A stretch of 64,000 nt of DNA from Reticulascus tulasneorum (Eukaryota > Ascomycota > Sordariomycetes > Glomerellales > Reticulascaceae). Location of the stretch: contig LSAX01000001.1 in assembly GCA_001557505.1 (NCBI GenBank), positions 1,302,001-1,366,000 of the forward strand, written 5' to 3'. A program made the position numbers and the translations under genes. The notes beneath the pieces are model-generated. The model did not search any database. It saw only the letters and a list, made by a program, of their open reading frames with translations, and was not told where the DNA came from. Numbering within the stretch: position 1 is the first letter of the stretch; the number at the start of each line of letters is the position of its first letter. Of the stretch, positions 22,470 through 33,896 are shown one piece after another.

Positions 22470-23633
22470 TTATACCAGGAGAACCCTATATTATGATTAG
22501 CTTAGATTCTTGAGTGGTCCGGATATACACTTACGCATTCACACATCCGTCGTTTTCAGGGTTGTTCTTGAAGATAATTAGCTTAGTTCCTTGAATTTTG
22601 TGACGGGCTACACATACAGTCACCTGTGCGAAGCGACCCCATGCCACTTTTCCACCAGCTGTAACTATTCCTAGTTCTGAGACGTTCACTTCGAGCTACC
22701 GGCATCAACGATGTTAGCAGGGAGCTGCGTACAGCAAAGTCAATGGAAGTAACACTTACGATAGTACCCTTCGTGAGGACTCCCAGATTCGTGTCTGACC
22801 AATTGTTAGTAATCATTTCAAGGCACACACAGCATGGTGGTTGTCAACTCACAAAGAGGATTCTGGGGATTCTTCTTGACGCCGAGGATAGGCAGATTCA
22901 AGGTAACGCCCAATTCGGGGTGAGTGCAATGGCACTTCTTGTACCTCAAACCCATGGGTCGGATGAACCTCTCATGCTTCGGGTCTCGTCTGGTGTACGC
23001 CATTCCGACGAAGGTAGGCTTTGTAATCATCCTCTTCCACGCCTTCTTATGTGTCTTCTTGCCCGTAGTGACAACTTTGAACATCTACCAGACGCTTAGC
23101 ATATCTTCCCCGGCTCCACAGACAGAACAAACATACCTCCTCCTCCGAAATGCCCCGCACCTTCGGCAACGGTACACTGAACCTCGCACTCTTCTCGGAG
23201 CGCTTATTCTTGATGGCCGAGCTCAGCGCCTTGGCGGTACTGGGATTCGTTCGGTCAAGGAGATAGGCGGGCATCGGCTCGGTGGGCTCCTTCTCGTTCG
23301 CCGTCTTGACGTTGCGCTCCTCGTGCGCCTTGATCGTCTTCTTCATCTGGATCTTCTCATGGTGTCTCTTCTTCTGCATCAACTTGGCACGAAGACCCCG
23401 TAGGTTCTGGGCATCCTCCGAGGCCTTGTGGCCCTCACGAGCAGTTCGCTTGCGGGCGCGCTCTTCGTGGTCGAGACGACGGCCGTGGAGTTTCCTCCAT
23501 CTGGGATGGGTTAGGACCGAAAGAGGCCTTCAGGAGGCGAAAGCGGGACAAACCTTTCCATGTACTCATTCTGAGGCTATTCATACAGTTAGTAGGTGCT
23601 AACTACCCGAGTTTTCATATCATAACTTACCAT
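22470..23633 (-). CDS. NSA2: Ribosome biogenesis protein Nsa2 (TINP1/eS8-like)
   Basis: Nucleolar/nuclear factor of 60S pre-ribosome assembly, needed for late 27S pre-rRNA processing. Eight exons (23633-23631, 23576-23554, 23500-23137, 23084-22853, 22794-22760, 22695-22618, 22566-22535, 22485-22470) give 260 residues; yeast Nsa2 has 261. The first exon contains only the ATG and the last only 16 bases. Conserved blocks include the N-terminal [20 protein letters not shown], then [20 protein letters not shown] and [18 protein letters not shown]. The C-terminus ends DGCVNAVLLV as in yeast, which confirms the final splice. It diverges from the bL21m gene across a 261-base shared promoter region. 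Confidence 0.95.
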
Positions 23634-23894
23634 CTTGGCGGATTGGGCGCTGTAGCGACTTCTGTTCAAGATGTGAGGTTTCGATAAAAAAAAAGTGGCG
23701 GTTATCGGGATTTCGTTATCGGTGTAGCTAAATTTCACGCCAAGATTTCGCGGCGATGGGCGAATAGTTTATCCGTCCTCACCTTTGCCGCCTGTGAACT
23801 TTTCTAGAGCTCTACTCTCCATCTCCCCAAACCATCTTCGGGCAGAGTCGAGCAGTTGGGTATTGAAGCCTTGCAGTCAATTTCAACAGCAAAT
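23634..23894. promoter_or_regulatory. Shared divergent promoter region NSA2 / bL21m
   Basis: Only 261 bases separate the two start codons, so both promoters must lie here or overlap. It joins a cytosolic ribosome assembly gene with a mitochondrial ribosomal protein gene. No specific factor site is claimed. Confidence 0.5.
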
Positions 23895-24527
23895 ATGAGC
23901 AGAGCTCTCTTGCGCTCCGCGCTGGAGCTCAGGACGCCCATCACACGATTACCACCAACATTCCTTCTGCCCCTTCGAGCTCGAGGCTTCAATTCCACAA
24001 CACCAATCATTGAGCCACAGTCAATAGAAGATGCACCACCAGGCATCCAAACACCGCGCTTAGGAGGCACAAAACTCCAGCTAAACACCCATCTTCCCCA
24101 GCCGCCGGCACCATCTACACCAGCGCCACTCGACGCCTCTATCCGCTCCCTTCTTCCCGTCCTCGCCGCGCAGCCATCACACTACATTACGATCCACATC
24201 CACGGCCGTCCTTATCTCGTCACAGAAGGCGACAGCGTGCGCCTACCCTTCAAGATGCCCGGCGTAGTGCCCGGCGACATTCTGCGGCTCAACCGCGCGA
24301 GCGTCATTGGTAGCAGGGACTACACGCTCAAAGGCACGCCTTTCCTGGACGAGAGATTGTTCGAGTGCCGTGCCACGGTCACGGGCACGGAGAGCGAGCC
24401 GATGCGATCGAAGGTCAAAACGAAGCGGCGGAATCGACGGATAAGAACCATCAAGAGCAAGCATCAGTATACGATCTTGAGCCTAAGCGAGCTGAAGATT
24501 AATGATGTGGAAAGTATTGAAGCATAG
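23895..24527 (+). CDS. Mitochondrial large-subunit ribosomal protein bL21m
   Basis: Structural protein of the mitochondrial 54S subunit (yeast Mrpl49). The CDS is intronless, 210 residues. The N-terminal ~40 residues are Arg/Ser-rich without acidic residues until Glu10, fitting a mitochondrial targeting sequence. The bL21 domain spans about residues 90-200. Its motifs include HIHGRPYLVTEGDSVRLPF and GDILRLNRASVIGSRDYTLKG, plus the basic stretch KTKRRNRRIRTIKSKHQY that binds rRNA in bL21. The longer frame from 23856 adds 13 residues; the ATG at 23895 gives the better targeting sequence. It is head to head with NSA2. Confidence 0.9.
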   Translation: MSRALLRSALELRTPITRLPPTFLLPLRARGFNSTTPIIEPQSIEDAPPGIQTPRLGGTKLQLNTHLPQPPAPSTPAPLDASIRSLLPVLAAQPSHYITIHIHGRPYLVTEGDSVRLPFKMPGVVPGDILRLNRASVIGSRDYTLKGTPFLDERLFECRATVTGTESEPMRSKVKTKRRNRRIRTIKSKHQYTILSLSELKINDVESIEA

Positions 24528-25029
24528 CCGGACTACGGATGGTGAAGGAAATCAGATGATGGCGATTCACCTAGGTCAGGAGTGTGGTGTGGTGTAACAC
24601 GTATCGCAAGGGGTCGTATCCCGTGTACTAGTATGTCCAATTGCTGGGCTGTAGTATATAGACACAACAAGAAACATTCGCATAATTAGGGAGTCATGAC
24701 CATTTGTTTGTGTGTAACGCTCCGAAGATACTGAGATTTGAAGGCCTCGCTCCAAACGAGGTCAGTCCTGGACGCTATATCTATGCCAGCCCCAAAAACA
24801 GAAGTGATTTGACGTAACTGAGGCCCGAAGCCTCAGGGAATTGATATAAGTAAGACACAAGAAAACAAGAAGGGCCCATCCAATGAGACAGACCGGGGAA
24901 TGAAAACTCCCGCCAAGAAACACCAAGCTATGAACCCATCAATCCTCATTAACCAACTAATATGTCCAAACTGAACAATTTCCGACAATTTCTAACACCA
25001 GTAACCACAACTCAAACCTCACAAAGCGC
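24528..25029. other. Intergenic, convergent 3' ends
   Basis: This 502-base gap between the stops of the bL21m and MPS1 genes holds both 3' UTRs. I see nothing else. Confidence 0.55.
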
Positions 25030-27858
25030 TTAGGTCGTCCGACTGGCGTTTGTTGCCTTCTTGACACTGGCCCAGTAAGCTGCGGGCCAAACCGACATGG
25101 ACTCCGCCTCAGTGGGCATGCGCTCTCGACATCTCGTCACAACGCTCTGGATGATTCTACCAAGCAGCTCTTCGTCGATGGGAAGTGCCTTCTCGTTCAG
25201 TTCGTATGGGTACAAGAATGGGTCTGTCTCGTGGAGAAGCTCCTCACATGTCGGCCGCATATGAATCTCACGGTTGAGGCAACGCTTCATTGTCCGGAGA
25301 AGGGATGCCGGAACTGGGACACCGCCCATGGCTCGGCCTGGGAACTCGATGACATGCTCCCAGTTAATGATTGCTTGGCAACGGGCCATTTGATTGGCAA
25401 TGTGTCCGAACGGAGGCATGCCGTACACCATTTGGTAGAGGATGCAGCCTAACGTCCAAATGTCACTAGGCTTGCCGAGCTTCATGAGTTTCGGTCGCCC
25501 GGGCATACGCCCACCACGTGGGGCATTGTAGTCCATCAATGACTCTGGCGACATGTAGTTTGGCGTTCCGATCTGCGTTTCGCGATGGACATTGACTGTC
25601 TCGTCCGTTTGGATTGCATTCGCAATGCCGAAATCAATGAGCTTCAAGCGTCCTTTGACAAGCACAAAATTTGCGGGCTTCAAGTCGGTATGGACAACGT
25701 CATGCTCATGAATGGATTGCACGCATTCCAGCATTTCTTTCCAGTAGTATCGGACAAACACAGGATCGAACTTGGCAGCTTCGGGATTCTGCCGTGTCCG
25801 CAAGAGGGTGTGCAGGTCCAACTCGCCAATCTCCATAAGCTGCAAAGAGTTAGCGGTGCACTGAAAACTGTTAGATATAGAGTACTCACCAGCGTAAGTA
25901 TCCTCTTCTCGTCGTTCATTTCATAGTCAAATAGGTTGATGACACGATCGACCCCGGTAAGCTTTCGGAGCAAGTCAATTTCGCCTTTGTAGCCTTTGAC
26001 CGTCATCTCATCGACGTTTTCAAGTGAAACTCTTTTCAAAGCAAACATTGCTCCATTCTCAGCGGTAACACGGTAGACTTTGGCAGTTCCTCCTCTACCA
26101 ACGCAGTCCAGCCGGGTGAAAGATTTGCCGTTGACTCTGAGAATATTCCTCCTCTGCTTGCCTTGCGAGGTGGTTGCTGCCCCAGTTGTGGCAGTGGCGG
26201 CCTCCAGCATTGACATTTTAGGGGGAGGCGGTGGTGCCGGTCGACGTGGCGTGTTCTGTGCCAGCGCAGCCAACGGCCTTCGTTCAGGCGATGCGGCAGG
26301 TTGAAGATTGGCAATGTCGGCACTAGCGGGTCTCTTTGGAATCTCCTTCTCGCCGAGAATGCTGATGGGTCGAGTTGTCCTCTTGAAGGTCGATGGGACC
26401 TCGTTCTCTTGATCGTGGGAAGAGGGAATTTGAGGTCGTGGCAGAGGTAGTTTATAGTGAATCTCCTCTGCCTCGTCGGATTCCTGAGGCGATGGTTTTG
26501 CTGAAGATAAGGCGAGTTCTGCATTGGATGCATGCCTGCGGTGAACCGCCCTCGCAGGGTCACTGAGAGCAACGGGGCTTCCGGAAGCAAACTGACGGCC
26601 ATTGCCATAGAACGAAGATACTGGCTCCTGATCCAGTTCTTGAGCTTGACCGTCCGGCTCCTGGCTAGAGATCAGCTCTCCATTCGCCTCGGCTTCTTCC
26701 TCGCTCTGCCGTCTCCTTCCTCGTCGAGCAGGTCCACTGAGGAAGCTGCCAGCAACCTTTCCCACACGCTTGACCCTCATTGAGCTTTGGAGGGCGAGAT
26801 TGTCTTCTACATTGGTGTTCCGCCCCGTGTTTGGTGCATATCGAGATACGCTGCCTTGGCTGACGGCGGCGGGATTTCGAGCTATTGTAGCGGGTTCATC
26901 TGGAAGCTCATGCTCCACGTGAGATCCAGATCGACGAGATGATGGGCCCGATGAGCTTGTAAGTCGGCTCTTGTTTCCAGACGACCCTGCGGCAATACGG
27001 ACAACTCGCACGCCCTGCGCTGGGGTGTTAACATCCGGCACGGGCTCCTTTTTCTCGTCCGCAGATTGGTCCCGACTTTGTGGTCGACTCGTGGAGCGGC
27101 TTTGTTGTTGCGTGGATCTCGACAGCGATGTTGACCTCCTCTTCACAGGCATTTGGTTTAAGCTCTTTGGCGTGTTGCTCAACCGCACAACTCGCTTCCG
27201 TACTGGACTGTTTTCCCTGCTCTTCATTGGTGATGTGGGCCGCGACGACCTCGTATCATATGCATGCACGCTCCCAGACCTCAGGTGTCTTCGTTCTTCG
27301 GCTGCAGACGACGTTGATGTAGCCAGATTACTACGCCGTCGAGTTTTTGGAGGGGACGCAGGTCGCGCTGCCTCTGCTCCGCCGTCGTTCAATAGAGCCT
27401 TCGTCAGAGCACTGAGCTTCATAGGCACAGGAATCTCGTCGTCGGAACTGTCATGGAGCGCATATTGTTGCGAGTCGGATTTCTTGGACAGAGCTGGCGC
27501 AGATGAAGCTGACGGAACTGGATTGGACTCGCTGCGACCGAGTTGTGGGCGGGAAGTAGGTCTTCTTAGAGCCTGTCTCTGCGAAGATCGTCTGGATAGT
27601 GGCATTCCATGGCCACCACCCATGGGAGTAGGGGAAACGGTCGCCATCTGGAATCTCGAATTCGGCAATAGCTGGTTGGGTGAGGGAGCAAATGGGGCTG
27701 CTCGATCGCGGTTCCTATCTGTATTATCCAACTGAGGAGCGAAAAGCGATTGTTTTGGTCGACTAATCGATGCTTTACGTGTCGATGGTGCCCATGGTCC
27801 GAATCTTTGTGGAATTGAAAGAAATTAGTTCATGCGTCGCGTCACTTACATCTTCCAT
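25030..27858 (-). CDS. MPS1: Mps1/TTK dual-specificity spindle checkpoint kinase
   Basis: Kinetochore kinase of the spindle assembly checkpoint, also used in spindle pole duplication in fungi. Exons 27858-27850, 27731-25890 and 25839-25030 give 886 residues. The N-terminal ~530 residues are Ser/Arg/Pro-rich and disordered. The kinase domain starts near 541 with VGRGGTAKVYRV, has the ATP-site Lys in MFALKR, the catalytic loop HTDLKPANF, the DFG-containing LKLIDFGIA and the activation loop TQIGTPNYMSPESL. SDIWTLGCILYQMVYG and PFGHI are typical of Mps1. The large exon has no ATG at its 5' end: the frame opens at a TTG. An ATG GAA GAT followed by GTAAGT lies 118 bases upstream and joins in phase, so I take a three-codon first exon. 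The alternative is the internal Met 28 codons into exon 2. Confidence 0.9.
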
Positions 27859-28448
27859 CGTGGAGGGATGGGTGGGCGGGACTCCCTGTTCGTTTTTGGC
27901 AGTATTTTGGGCTTATGCAGGCTGGCCAATCATGTTGTTGGGGAGCGTGGAATGGTTGCCGCGAGCAACGGGCATTTTTGTGGGGACGCGTGAAGAATCG
28001 GCAGTTCCACCATTAATGCATGAATTTTGAATCTCCAAAGTCCGGATGCCTCAGGATACTATTTTGTGGCTTTCAATCAACATCCTTGTCCTTTCGCACC
28101 CCCACCATGAGCCGCAATCATCTCTCCAAAGCTAGCGACTTTTACAGTCGTGGTAATAGACCTCGCCGTCTCAAGCTAGTCCTCTAACGCGGTCACGTAG
28201 CATGTCACAGGGAGACGAAGACGAAGACGAAAATCGGGTCAAAGGAGTTTTCAGGTCAAAGGAGAAGCATTCTTTTGGTTGTTGCCACCACTAGCTGATT
28301 TCTCTTCACATATATGTGCCGAGTCCAAGCCAAAGACAGATCCTCCCATGCCAATGACATGCAAGAACCTCGCCAACCTTCCGTAACTTCGTGTTTGAGA
28401 GTCTTCCTTTGGGTACGAGGCAGTTCGTAAAGATGGTGGAGAAGGCCT
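27859..28448. other. Intergenic: MPS1 promoter / RPP2 3' region
   Basis: This 590-base gap lies between two genes on the same strand. It must hold the MPS1 promoter and the RPP2 terminator. No gene is supported. Confidence 0.5.
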
Positions 28449-28909
28449 TTAGTCGAAGAGACCGAATCCCATGTCGTCGTCGGACTCCTCCTTCTCTGTG
28501 GCGGGGTTAGATCCAAGCTCTCATCTCTCATGCTCTGGAAAATGGGGGTCGTCTTACCTTCCTCCTTCTCCTCTGCCTTGGTCTCCTCAGCAGCACCACC
28601 AGCGGCAGCACCGCCAGCGGGAGCAGCACCACCGCCGCCGCCGCCGGATGGGACGGAGGCGAGCTTGGAGGATCCCTCAGCGATCAGCTAAAATATTCAG
28701 TCAGCGGTTATTCTTGTCGTTTCTTGGCTTCCATGCTCCGAGTCACTAACCTCGTCGATGCTCTTGCCCTTGAGCTCGGAGATGAGGGTCTTGAGACGGT
28801 CATCATCGGCCTCGATGCCTACAGAGTCGAGAACGGCCTTGACATCCTTGGCGGTAGGAGAGGTGTTGCCACCGAGGGTGAGGAGGAGGTAAGCTGCGAG
28901 GTGCTTCAT
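28449..28909 (-). CDS. RPP2: 60S acidic ribosomal protein P2
   Basis: Component of the ribosomal stalk that recruits GTPase translation factors. Three exons (28909-28751, 28687-28558, 28495-28449) give 111 residues, the usual length. The N-terminal dimerisation domain is [20 protein letters not shown] and following; the [10 protein letters not shown] and [10 protein letters not shown] blocks are P2-like rather than P1-like. A flexible Gly/Ala hinge and Glu-rich run follow. The C-terminus [12 protein letters not shown] is the conserved factor-binding tail. It is divergent from the SPT2 gene. Confidence 0.95.
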
Positions 28910-29734
28910 TTTGATTGTAGATACTGTGTTGATGCGATGGTTAGAATATGGGTTTGCAAGTTTTGATCGATTTAGGTTGTAGTTTGCGACAAGCACTCCC
29001 AACACCAGCAAGCGAAGTTTCTCATTTATGGGCAGGGAGATACTCACAGATTTGAAAGTGGTTTAGAACACGAGAAATCAATCACTTTAACCGCAAGTTG
29101 AGCGGAGACTGAGACTTCGAGTTCTGTGAAATGACTGATTTCGGTGTGACTAGGTGGGTTGACGTTTGGCTTGTTCAAAAAGTTTCCCAATTTTGATGCT
29201 ACAGCGTGTGTGGGCGCCAAAATCCCGATAGGCGAACAAATAGGGCGGGGCTGAAAGACTCCGCTATTGTAATATGTGGCTTGAGCACGCACCAGCCACT
29301 GGTGTGGTCACGCGCCTCAAGCCTTGACGTCCATACAGATGGCTTTATCAAGTTTGCGGGTGCACAGGCCATGTTGGCGGCCGAACCTGAATGGTGCCAC
29401 TGATTCCATCCCCATCCGACCAACTTGGCCACTCTTTGTCTGTCCATCTCATGCCGAGTACTTCATACACGACCTGCTAAGCTAGCATTCCTTTACCATT
29501 TACTAGGGACTTTTCCTTTCAACATTAGAGAGTTGCACTGTGGAATTTGCTTCGATAAATTTGTCCCGCTGCGAGAGACGTTCTCCACCGGTTGCGGATG
29601 CACAGAGTCCAGAATCCAGCGTTCGCACGCTCACACAGATGACTCAGTCCTCTGCCATATGAAAACTGCTGGCTCGCCCAAGCAAAACAGAGACACTTGC
29701 TTGACGCAGTCAGTCGTCATAAACGAGTCACACT
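28910..29734. other. Divergent intergenic region RPP2 / SPT2
   Basis: This 825-base region holds the promoters and 5' UTRs of the P2 and SPT2 genes. A CT-rich leader precedes both starts. Short frames here show no protein character. Confidence 0.5.
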
Positions 29735-30958
29735 ATGCCGGTGAGTAATTCCGGGATCCAAAGGTTGCATCTAGGCAGAGACTCTGTGCTGACCACGTTA
29801 ACCCAGATCGGAGACCTTCTCGCCCAGATCAGTGGCGAAAAGTCACAACCTGGTTCAGCGCCAGGGACCCGACCTGGCAGTGCGCCGAAACGAAAGGCGG
29901 ACGATGATTTACGCAATAATCTATTGAAGACGTCACGGACAGGGTCGGGTTTGGGCGGCTCCTCAACGATAACGAAACCGGCAGATGCGCAGAAGGTGGT
30001 CGGAAGAGATTCGATGCCAGTGAACAAACCAACCCCTTCTTCATACAAGGGAAGTGCAGGCTCTCGACCGTCTGATAGGCCGCCATCGACAACGAGACCG
30101 ACCACGAGCTCGACGCTCAAGTCCAGCTCGACGAACCCCAGGCCAGCAAACCGGCTCAACGGTACCAAATCGGCGGGATCAACTACCAACCGTCCATCCC
30201 CAACATCTTCGGCGAACAAAGCGCCGAAGAAGGGATCATATGCGGAGATTATGGCTCGCGCTCAACGCGCACAGCAGACGATGGGCCAGGTCGGAAAGAT
30301 TCAGCATAAGCCCGTCGAGAAAGGTCCGGGCAAGAAGGAGGAAATCAAGAACGAAGTGCGTGGGCCAGGGATGAGGAAGTCGGGAAAGCCACAGGGCATT
30401 TCGAAGTCTTCGCCTGGGATGGCACCTCATCGTAATGGCGCTAGTAAGAATGGGCTCTCCAGGGACCCTCGGAGTGGCATGGCAGACCACGCAAGGGAGA
30501 GAAGGGCTGCATCGGAAGAGCAAGAGAAGAAGTTCAAGAAGGCTGCCGTTGCCACGACCGGATATTCTGGCACTGCCCGCCCCAAACCTGGAAGCGCAAC
30601 CAAGAAGAAGGCTGCCCCAGGAGGTGCACTCTTGAATGCTCGTCCCGTACCACGTAATGGCGGCTCTTCGAAACGTTCCCGGTTCGACGAGGACGAAGAC
30701 GAAGAGATGGATGACTTCATCGAATACGACGATGAAGAGGACGAGGGCGGCGGCGGCCCTAAATACGACTACAATTCGGATGCCTCATCGGACATGGAGG
30801 CAGGCATGGACGACATCTACGAAGAGGAGCAACGGGCTGCGTATATTGCCCGCCAAGAAGATATCAAGGAGGAGAGACTTGAGAAGAGCCTCAAGGCTCA
30901 GAAGGAAGAACGGAAGCGAAGAATGTTTGATCAGATGCGGGCGAGAGCTACCCGTTAA
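29735..30958 (+). CDS. SPT2 chromatin protein
   Basis: Histone H3-H4 binding chromatin factor linked to transcription elongation and nucleosome recycling. Two exons (29735-29740, 29807-30958) give 385 residues, beginning MPIGDLLAQISGE. The middle is basic and disordered (Lys/Arg/Ser/Pro-rich). The SPT2 domain is C-terminal: the acidic block DEDEDEEMDDFIEYDDEEDE, then DYNSDASSDMEAG and the helical tail RQEDIKEERLEKSLKAQKE. The 66-base intron after the second codon (GTGAGT..CCAG) is a multiple of three and has no stop, so retention would insert 22 residues without breaking the frame. The spliced form has a more protein-like N-terminus. Confidence 0.88.
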   Translation: MPVSNSGIQRLHLGRDSVLTTLTQIGDLLAQISGEKSQPGSAPGTRPGSAPKRKADDDLRNNLLKTSRTGSGLGGSSTITKPADAQKVVGRDSMPVNKPTPSSYKGSAGSRPSDRPPSTTRPTTSSTLKSSSTNPRPANRLNGTKSAGSTTNRPSPTSSANKAPKKGSYAEIMARAQRAQQTMGQVGKIQHKPVEKGPGKKEEIKNEVRGPGMRKSGKPQGISKSSPGMAPHRNGASKNGLSRDPRSGMADHARERRAASEEQEKKFKKAAVATTGYSGTARPKPGSATKKKAAPGGALLNARPVPRNGGSSKRSRFDEDEDEEMDDFIEYDDEEDEGGGGPKYDYNSDASSDMEAGMDDIYEEEQRAAYIARQEDIKEERLEKSLKAQKEERKRRMFDQMRARATR

Positions 30959-31956
30959 GGACCGGCCTGGTAAGGCAAAAGGCGACGGTCATGATCGGCG
31001 CAGGCACGATCTTATTTTGAGATGATGGCGTTACAAGAATCGGCACCGGCAGCATCTCATCAGCGACGGCGTTTGTTTGGTTTACTTAACTTTGTCGTTT
31101 CTCGTGTCTAAAGCTGGAAGGGTCAGGAATGAGGAACGGCGAATAGTACATAGCTGAAGGTCATCAGTTAATAGATTGCGTTATGTCAAACGTGCAGACA
31201 CAGTTCACATCCTCAATTCGATGATAGGCCTTTTCATACCAAATATTGTGCCGCGACTTCGCTCTTTTAGTTATCCAGCTCTACTAATGGAAGTCGAAGG
31301 AGATCTATTGAGAGGCTAAAGAAACTATCCAGGGTATCAGTTCCACCAGCCTATCCCTGCCCTTCAAACGCCGTCCATGTCGAAAAATTTGTTGACTTGA
31401 AGCTCTCAACGAGGACTGAGGTCAACTTGATCCCTCCCTTCCTCGGAACCCACTTCTCCCTGCGAATGCAGCACTTAGACGGCGAACATCGAGATTTGAG
31501 TGCTGTGCCGTTGGTATACCCATTTACAGGCAATTAGTGAGGAACCGAGCCGCAGACTTTGCTAGCCGCGTGTCGGAAAAATCAATTGACATAAAAGAAA
31601 TGGGTTACTCCGTCATATAGTGTGTTCTCGCCAACAAGCTTTGTCGAAAAAGGGAGGCCGTAGCAATTGCCACAATGTCTCCCTAAGCCGAGTGCCACTG
31701 GTTTCGCCTCGCTTCCGTCTAGAAAAGAGTGGTGGAATAAAAAGAATGAAATTCAATAAGGCCTTGAGGATGGTTTCCCCCAGAAGGACTTCTCTGCAGA
31801 ATACAAGAGACTCTGGGGTGACCTTTGGCATGACTTAAGGATACTGATCACGTCTCGGTTATATAGGCCGGTATTGAGCCAGTACTTCCAATTCATGTTT
31901 CGCCAGGCTCGGTAGTGACTGGACGAACCGTAGAATATGAAGATAACGCGAGGCGA
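30959..31956. other. Intergenic, convergent 3' ends
   Basis: This 998-base gap lies between the stops of the SPT2 and NUFIP1-like genes. Small frames on both strands at 31351-31838 have no recognisable content. It is long for a convergent gap in this compact block, so a non-coding RNA is possible but not shown. Confidence 0.45.
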
Positions 31957-33896
31957 TTAGGGGAGATCCTCTGATTTGAGGCCTGAGTTGCCATATCCAC
32001 TCAGATTCCAGCCTTGATATCGAACAGTAGAGCCGCCTCCACCGCTCAATAAGGCAGACGGTGGCGGATTATGAGGTGGAAGCCCGGTATCTCGCTTGAT
32101 AGGTGGTGGGGGCAGAGAAGAATGCGCAGCCGGTAGGCTGTTTGTTGGCTGTGGACGTGAAAGCGGCTGAGAATTGTTAGAATGCGTGGCCGCGTCCATG
32201 CCGTTTGCACTATTGGCAAGCAGGTCGGCCTGCTTCATCAACCCTTTTTCGCGTAGGTATTGAATCGACTGCAGAACCGTAAGATCTTCCTGATCTTTAT
32301 CGTTGAGGATCAAACGCTGCTGGATAGTGAGCTGGCCATTATTTGCTTCCCGCTCTTTCATTGCTGCCTCCCTGACTGCTGGATCATGGACAAAACGGCA
32401 CTTGCCCTTTTTACCGCAGGTGCCTCCAGTAGAATAGTACTTGCAGTGCCTTGAAATGTCTGCCTTCTTTGCTGGTGGAGGTGGAGCAGGAAGATGCTGG
32501 GCACGACTAGACATAACTTCAGGCTGGTCTTCGTCTGATTTGAGTTCAGATGGAGAGGAGCTATCTCTCATCTCATCACCTTCGTCTTGCTGCTCACGCT
32601 TGCGTTTGATAGACGACTCAACCTTTTCAAGCTGCCTCCGAAGCCTACTTGCCATCTTTTCTTCTTTTTCGAGAGCTGAGACATACTTGTCACTGTTGCC
32701 ATTTGCCATCTCGGCAGCTCTCTTCGCTTTCACACGGGCAGCAGTAGGAAAGTGCTTCTTCCGCTCTGAAATAAACGAGGCAATATCGGCGACCCTAGGT
32801 AGCTTCGGTTAGATAGCAGATTGCAGGGAAAGATTAAAACATACTGCAGGACTTCCTCGCCGATGAGCTTTCGCAAAGTTTCCTCCTCCTTCTCATCATC
32901 ATCCGAGTCAGAATCCTGACCCGGTGTTAAGCCAAGAGTGTTGGTCTTGCGCTTCTTCTTCTTACCAGACGATGCTGCATCATGCCTTTGAAAGCCGCCA
33001 TCATGGTGGGGACCTGGTTTCCGGTGGTGCATCTTATCCCCGCCGCGCTGAGGTCCTCTGCCTCTCATTGTGTTTCCACGATAACCGCCACGGCCGCGAT
33101 GTCCATCATGAGCACGGTATTGGTCATACTGAGGAACGGGAACCACGGGTGGCGGTGCAGGAGCATGATATGCAGGATATGGCTGGGGCGGCGGATACTG
33201 AACCGGCGCACGAGGATCTGGGTAAGGCTGGCCATAGCCACTGCTCACTTGAGATTGCATTCCCTCATGCTCGTAGCCCATGTGTACTGGTGGTGGCATA
33301 GTTGACGCCCTCGAACCGCCTCTGTCATTACCAAAGCCACCACGAGAACGACCGCCTCCATACTGAGGTTGCGGATTATGGCCATGGCCAGACCACTGCT
33401 GAGGGGGGTTGTAGGGTGCTGGAGGAGGAGCAGCATAATGATGGCCGTACGGTTGCTGGTGCTGGGCTGATGCATATGCAGGTTGCTGAGGATGTTGGGA
33501 TGGCGGGTAGGTTTGAGGGGCATAATTTGGATGGTAATTGGTGGTCGACAGTGGAGCAGGAGCATGGGCAGTATGTTGAGGCGGTACATGGCCATGCTCA
33601 GGATGCCATTGCTGCTGTTGTGGTGGATAGCTAGCCGATGCTGGCTGAGGATTTGTATATCGGACTTGGTGTTGAGGAGGGTATTGCTGTCCGGAGTACT
33701 CATAGTGAGGAGCGGGAGCCTGGTAATCAGCCCGACCGCCTGGCGGGTAGCCAGCACGACCACGTGCAGCTGGAGGTCCACCACCTCGAGCGACGGAATG
33801 CTGTTGATACGGTGCTCCAGGATGCCCGTATCCCGGATGAGCAGACTGGGCTGCCTGAGGTGGTGGAGGCGGCGGGCCGTAATTGTATGACGCCAT
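31957..33896 (-). CDS. NUFIP1-domain CCCH zinc-finger protein
   Basis: Likely assembly factor for box C/D snoRNPs (NUFIP1 in animals, Rsa1 in yeast), acting in the nucleus. Two exons (33896-32845, 32794-31957) give 629 residues. The first ~300 residues are a Pro/Gln/Tyr/Gly/His-rich disordered region with an RGG-like RGRGGYRG patch. The conserved NUFIP1 core spans the intron: QVADIASFISERKKHFPTAA. A CCCH finger follows, with CKYYSTGGTC, then KCRFVHD, spacing C-X8-C-X5-C-X3-H. Residues after it are Pro/Ser-rich. The frame continues three codons upstream to a GTG, but the first ATG is at 33896. The factor identity rests on the core motif; the low-complexity N-terminus does not help. Confidence 0.82.

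Noticed and set aside
26971..27735. 254-codon plus-strand frame
   Set aside because: It lies antisense to the disordered half of MPS1 and reflects Ser/Arg codon use there.
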